NCBI GenBank assembly: GCA_947626485.1 | Contig: CANQSG010000105.1 | Coordinates: forward strand, 1-7,103 | DNA length: 7,103 bases | DNA from: an uncultured Clostridia bacterium | Lineage (GTDB): Bacteria > Bacillota > Clostridia > Oscillospirales > Acutalibacteraceae | Reading direction: 5' to 3' | Part shown: positions 5,656 to 7,103 of the stretch, in pieces | Layout: the number at the start of each line of letters is the position of its first letter | How positions within the stretch are numbered: position 1 is the stretch's first letter | Notes under the pieces: model-generated | What the model saw: only the letters and a program-made list of their open reading frames with translations | What the model was told of the DNA's origin: nothing | Databases searched by the model: none | Program-made: the position numbers and the translations under genes

Positions 5656-6616
5656 CAAACCGGATCGCAAGCCCTTTGATTTTGTCAACCGTTTAAAGGT
5701 CGCCCTGATCGTTTACGGCGCGCTGCTGCTCGTCGGCGTGATCTGCACGGTGGTCTTCGGCGTCAAGCTCGACATCAACTTCAAGGGCGGCACCCGCTTC
5801 ACCTACACCCACACCGGCGACATCGCCGCGTCGGACGCCAAGACGATCATCGAGGACGTCCTGAAGCAGACCGTCACGGTCAACGAGACGACCGCCATCT
5901 CGGGCGACGAGAAGCGGCTGATGGTCTCGCTCGTCGCCGACCAGTCGATCTCCGCCGAGGCGCAGGAGAACATCACCAAGACCCTGCGCGAGAAGTATCC
6001 CGATCAGAACGTCGAGCTCTACGATTCCAACTCGGTCAGCCCCGCCGTCGCCGGCAGCTTCTTCGCGAAGAGCCTCTTCGCCGTGGCGCTCGCGAGCCTG
6101 CTCGTCGTCGTCTACGTCGGCTTCCGCTTCCGCAAGATCGGCGGCGTTTCCGCCGGCATTATGGCGCTCGCCGCGCTGGTCTGCGACGTGCTCGTTTCCT
6201 TCTTCATCTGCGTGTTGTTCCGGTTGCAGATCGACGCCAACTTTATGGCGGTCGTCCTGACGATCCTCGGTTACTCGCTGAACGACACCATCGTCGTCTA
6301 CGACCGCATCCGCGAAAACAACCGACTCTACCCCGCCCTTTCGACCCGCGAGCTCGTCAACAAGAGCCTGCACCAGGTCAAGACCCGCACGATCAACACC
6401 TCGATCACGACCTTCTTGGCGGTCACCACCATCGTGGTCGTGGCGGAGCTCTTCGGGCTGACGACGCTGCGCAGCTTCGCGATCCCGATGGCCTTCGGCA
6501 TCGTCTCGGGCTGCTATTCCTCGCTCTGCCTGTCGGCGCCGCTCTGGGTGCGCTGGCGCGAATACGCCGACCCCCGCAAGGCCGCGAAAAAAGCAAAGCG
6601 CGCCGCCTCCAAATAA
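5645..6616 (+). CDS. secF: Protein translocase subunit SecF
   Basis: SecF is the partner of SecD in the membrane complex that stimulates Sec-dependent export. The 323-residue product shows TM1 at ~18-38; the LDINFKGGTRF motif at 42-52; an external domain to ~140 with YDSNSVSPAVAGSF; five further membrane segments between ~141 and 302; the hallmark LGYSLNDTIVVYDRIREN at 208-225 (Asp214, Asp220, Arg221); and NTSITT at 251-256. The C-terminal tail is short and lysine/arginine-rich (residues ~308-323), consistent with a cytoplasmic end. The ATG at 5645 lies 8 bases after GGAGG (5632-5636) and inside the end of secD, so translation is probably coupled. An in-frame GTG at 5636 overlaps the ribosome binding site and is rejected. 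A terminator follows 26 bases after the TAA, closing the two-gene operon. Confidence 0.96.
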   Translation: MRNNKPDRKPFDFVNRLKVALIVYGALLLVGVICTVVFGVKLDINFKGGTRFTYTHTGDIAASDAKTIIEDVLKQTVTVNETTAISGDEKRLMVSLVADQSISAEAQENITKTLREKYPDQNVELYDSNSVSPAVAGSFFAKSLFAVALASLLVVVYVGFRFRKIGGVSAGIMALAALVCDVLVSFFICVLFRLQIDANFMAVVLTILGYSLNDTIVVYDRIRENNRLYPALSTRELVNKSLHQVKTRTINTSITTFLAVTTIVVVAELFGLTTLRSFAIPMAFGIVSGCYSSLCLSAPLWVRWREYADPRKAAKKAKRAASK

Positions 6617-6641
6617 GGCAAACGCCTTTCCGAACCGTTCG

Positions 6642-6673
6642 AAAACCCGGATGCAAACGCGTCCGGGTTTTTT
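6642..6673 (+). terminator. Rho-independent terminator of secDF
   Basis: aaaacccgga (6642-6651) pairs perfectly with tccgggtttt (6662-6671) around a 10-base loop, and the right arm continues into a run of six T (6668-6673). It begins 26 bases after the secF stop. Confidence 0.92.
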
Positions 6674-6678
6674 ACGCG

Positions 6679-6696
6679 CCGCCGACAAAACGGCGG
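6679..6696 (+). other. Second GC-rich hairpin downstream of the secDF terminator
   Basis: ccgccg (6679-6684) pairs with cggcgg (6691-6696) around ACAAAA. There is no T-tract. The sequence aaaacggcggg (6687-6697) recurs exactly at 2659-2669 in the rny leader hairpin. It may be only GC-rich intergenic structure; it lies in the leader of the small gene if that gene is read from upstream. No convincing promoter was found between 6674 and 6746. Confidence 0.35.
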
Positions 6697-6746
6697 GGCG
6701 CATAATTCGCGGCGGCGCGCGCAAAATAGGGGTGAGGTGATTTGCG

Positions 6747-6956
6747 ATGTCAAAACCGGACGAAACCCCCGCCGCGCCGACCGCCGCCGACTTCGATTTT
6801 CTCGACGCGGACGCGGTCAGCGCGACCGAGTGCACCGGCATGATCCCCGCCAACCCGGAAAGCCGCGAGGCGCTCGGGTTTTACAACGAGGTGCTCTCCT
6901 ACCTGCCGCCCGACCCGCCCGCGCCCGACGAAAAGCGCAGGCGCAAACGGGACTGA
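6747..6956 (+). CDS. Small uncharacterised protein (69 residues), acidic with basic tail
   Basis: I cannot assign a function. The product is 69 residues, proline-rich (ten prolines), acidic through most of its length (DFDFLDAD at 15-22) and ending in a compact basic tail (KRRRKRD, 63-69). It has no signal peptide or membrane segment. The middle, ATECTGMIP (26-34) followed by a short helix-like stretch ESREALGFYNEVLSYLP (38-54), looks like the most constrained part; I have a weak memory of small clostridial proteins with a similar TGLIP...YLP pattern but cannot confirm it. Support for coding: GAGGTG (6734-6739) 7 bases before the ATG, GC-ending codons throughout, and a strong terminator just after the TGA. 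It lies after the secDF terminator, so it is probably its own unit, though no clear promoter is visible. Confidence 0.7.
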   Translation: MSKPDETPAAPTAADFDFLDADAVSATECTGMIPANPESREALGFYNEVLSYLPPDPPAPDEKRRRKRD

Positions 6957-6961
6957 CAAAC

Positions 6962-7010
6962 AAAATCCGCCGCCGGTTTCACAGCAGGAACCGACGGCGG
7001 GTTTTTGTTT
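6962..7010. terminator. Long bidirectional terminator between the small gene and the right-edge gene
   Basis: Bases 6962-6980 pair with 6987-7005 in a 19-step stem with two G-U pairs and one C/A mismatch, closed by the 6-base loop acagca. The right arm runs into gtttttgttttt for the plus strand, and the left side (caaacaaaat) supplies a T-tract for the minus strand. It sits between the convergent stops at 6956 and 7022. Confidence 0.88.
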
Positions 7011-7021
7011 TTCGCGAAAGA

Positions 7022-7103
7022 TCAGTCGACCCGGTGGAGGGTGAGGAAGGTCGAGTGGAAATCGCCGTGCTCGGGCATCGGCAGACCCGCCGACATGAGC
7101 AGG
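7022..7103 (-). CDS. C-terminal end of an unidentified minus-strand gene (partial)
   Basis: On the minus strand the frame enters at the right edge and ends at TGA (7024-7022), giving 26 residues: LLMSAGLPMPEHG then DFHSTFLTLHRVD. All codons but two end in G or C in this frame, it stops just before a terminator that suits it, and its convergent placement is sensible, so it is very likely the true 3' end of a gene. The tail FHSTFLTLHR at the end, after an AG-x-P turn, would suit the last strand of a Rossmann-type enzyme such as a small-molecule methyltransferase, but this is only a guess from shape; I do not recognise the family. Confidence 0.6.
   Translation of the reverse strand, partial: LLMSAGLPMPEHGDFHSTFLTLHRVD

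Noticed and set aside
6701..6706. CATAAT as a -10 box for the small gene
   Set aside because: No acceptable -35 hexamer lies 16-18 bases upstream; the region there is a GC hairpin.
5693..6853. A 386-codon minus-strand frame antisense to secF
   Set aside because: Same cause: GC-biased codons of secF leave the opposite strand open. The product is a low-complexity acidic/basic mix and it crosses a clear terminator and part of the small gene.
6750..6959. A 69-codon minus-strand frame opposite the small gene
   Set aside because: The plus-strand frame has the ribosome binding site and ends just before a terminator; the minus frame has neither.

Overview
The window looks like a GC-rich, Gram-positive Firmicute of the Clostridia type (an Oscillospiraceae-like gut lineage would fit). 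The reasons are an RNase Y gene, strong AGGAGG-type ribosome binding sites, SecD and SecF encoded as two separate overlapping genes, near-consensus sigma-A promoters, and codons ending overwhelmingly in G or C. The lineage is inferred from gene content and style; there is no marker RNA in the window.

Layout. Bases 1-936 hold an unusual open frame. Its first half reads as the C-terminal part of an amino-acid ABC transporter substrate-binding protein, and its second half as the C-terminal part of alanine racemase. Both proteins are broken and joined in frame near base 385-408, and the first ~54 bases look like a third, inverted piece. A two-way terminator (952-996) separates this from rny (RNase Y, minus strand, 1009-2562). 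A 333-base divergent intergenic region follows. It carries the rny promoter and structured leader, a 24-base-period direct repeat, and the promoter of a plus-strand PLP aminotransferase of the class Ic aspartate aminotransferase type (2896-4167). Next comes a strong promoter with a hairpin at the expected mRNA 5' end, driving secD (4276-5655) and secF (5645-6616), which overlap by 11 bases and end at a clear terminator. Then come a 69-residue orphan small protein (6747-6956), a long two-way terminator, and the last 26 codons of an unidentified minus-strand gene running off the right edge.

How the genes relate. Only secD-secF form an evident operon: together they make the accessory SecDF complex that helps the Sec translocon pull proteins across the membrane. 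RNase Y (mRNA decay) and the aminotransferase (amino-acid/nitrogen metabolism) are independent single-gene units transcribed away from each other. The window is mostly ordinary core-genome sequence. I found no convincing undescribed system. The most important item is the left-end chimera, which is more likely an assembly or rearrangement artefact than a new fusion protein. The most interesting biological leads are the tandem repeat upstream of the aminotransferase promoter, the 5' hairpin of the secDF transcript and the orphan small protein.
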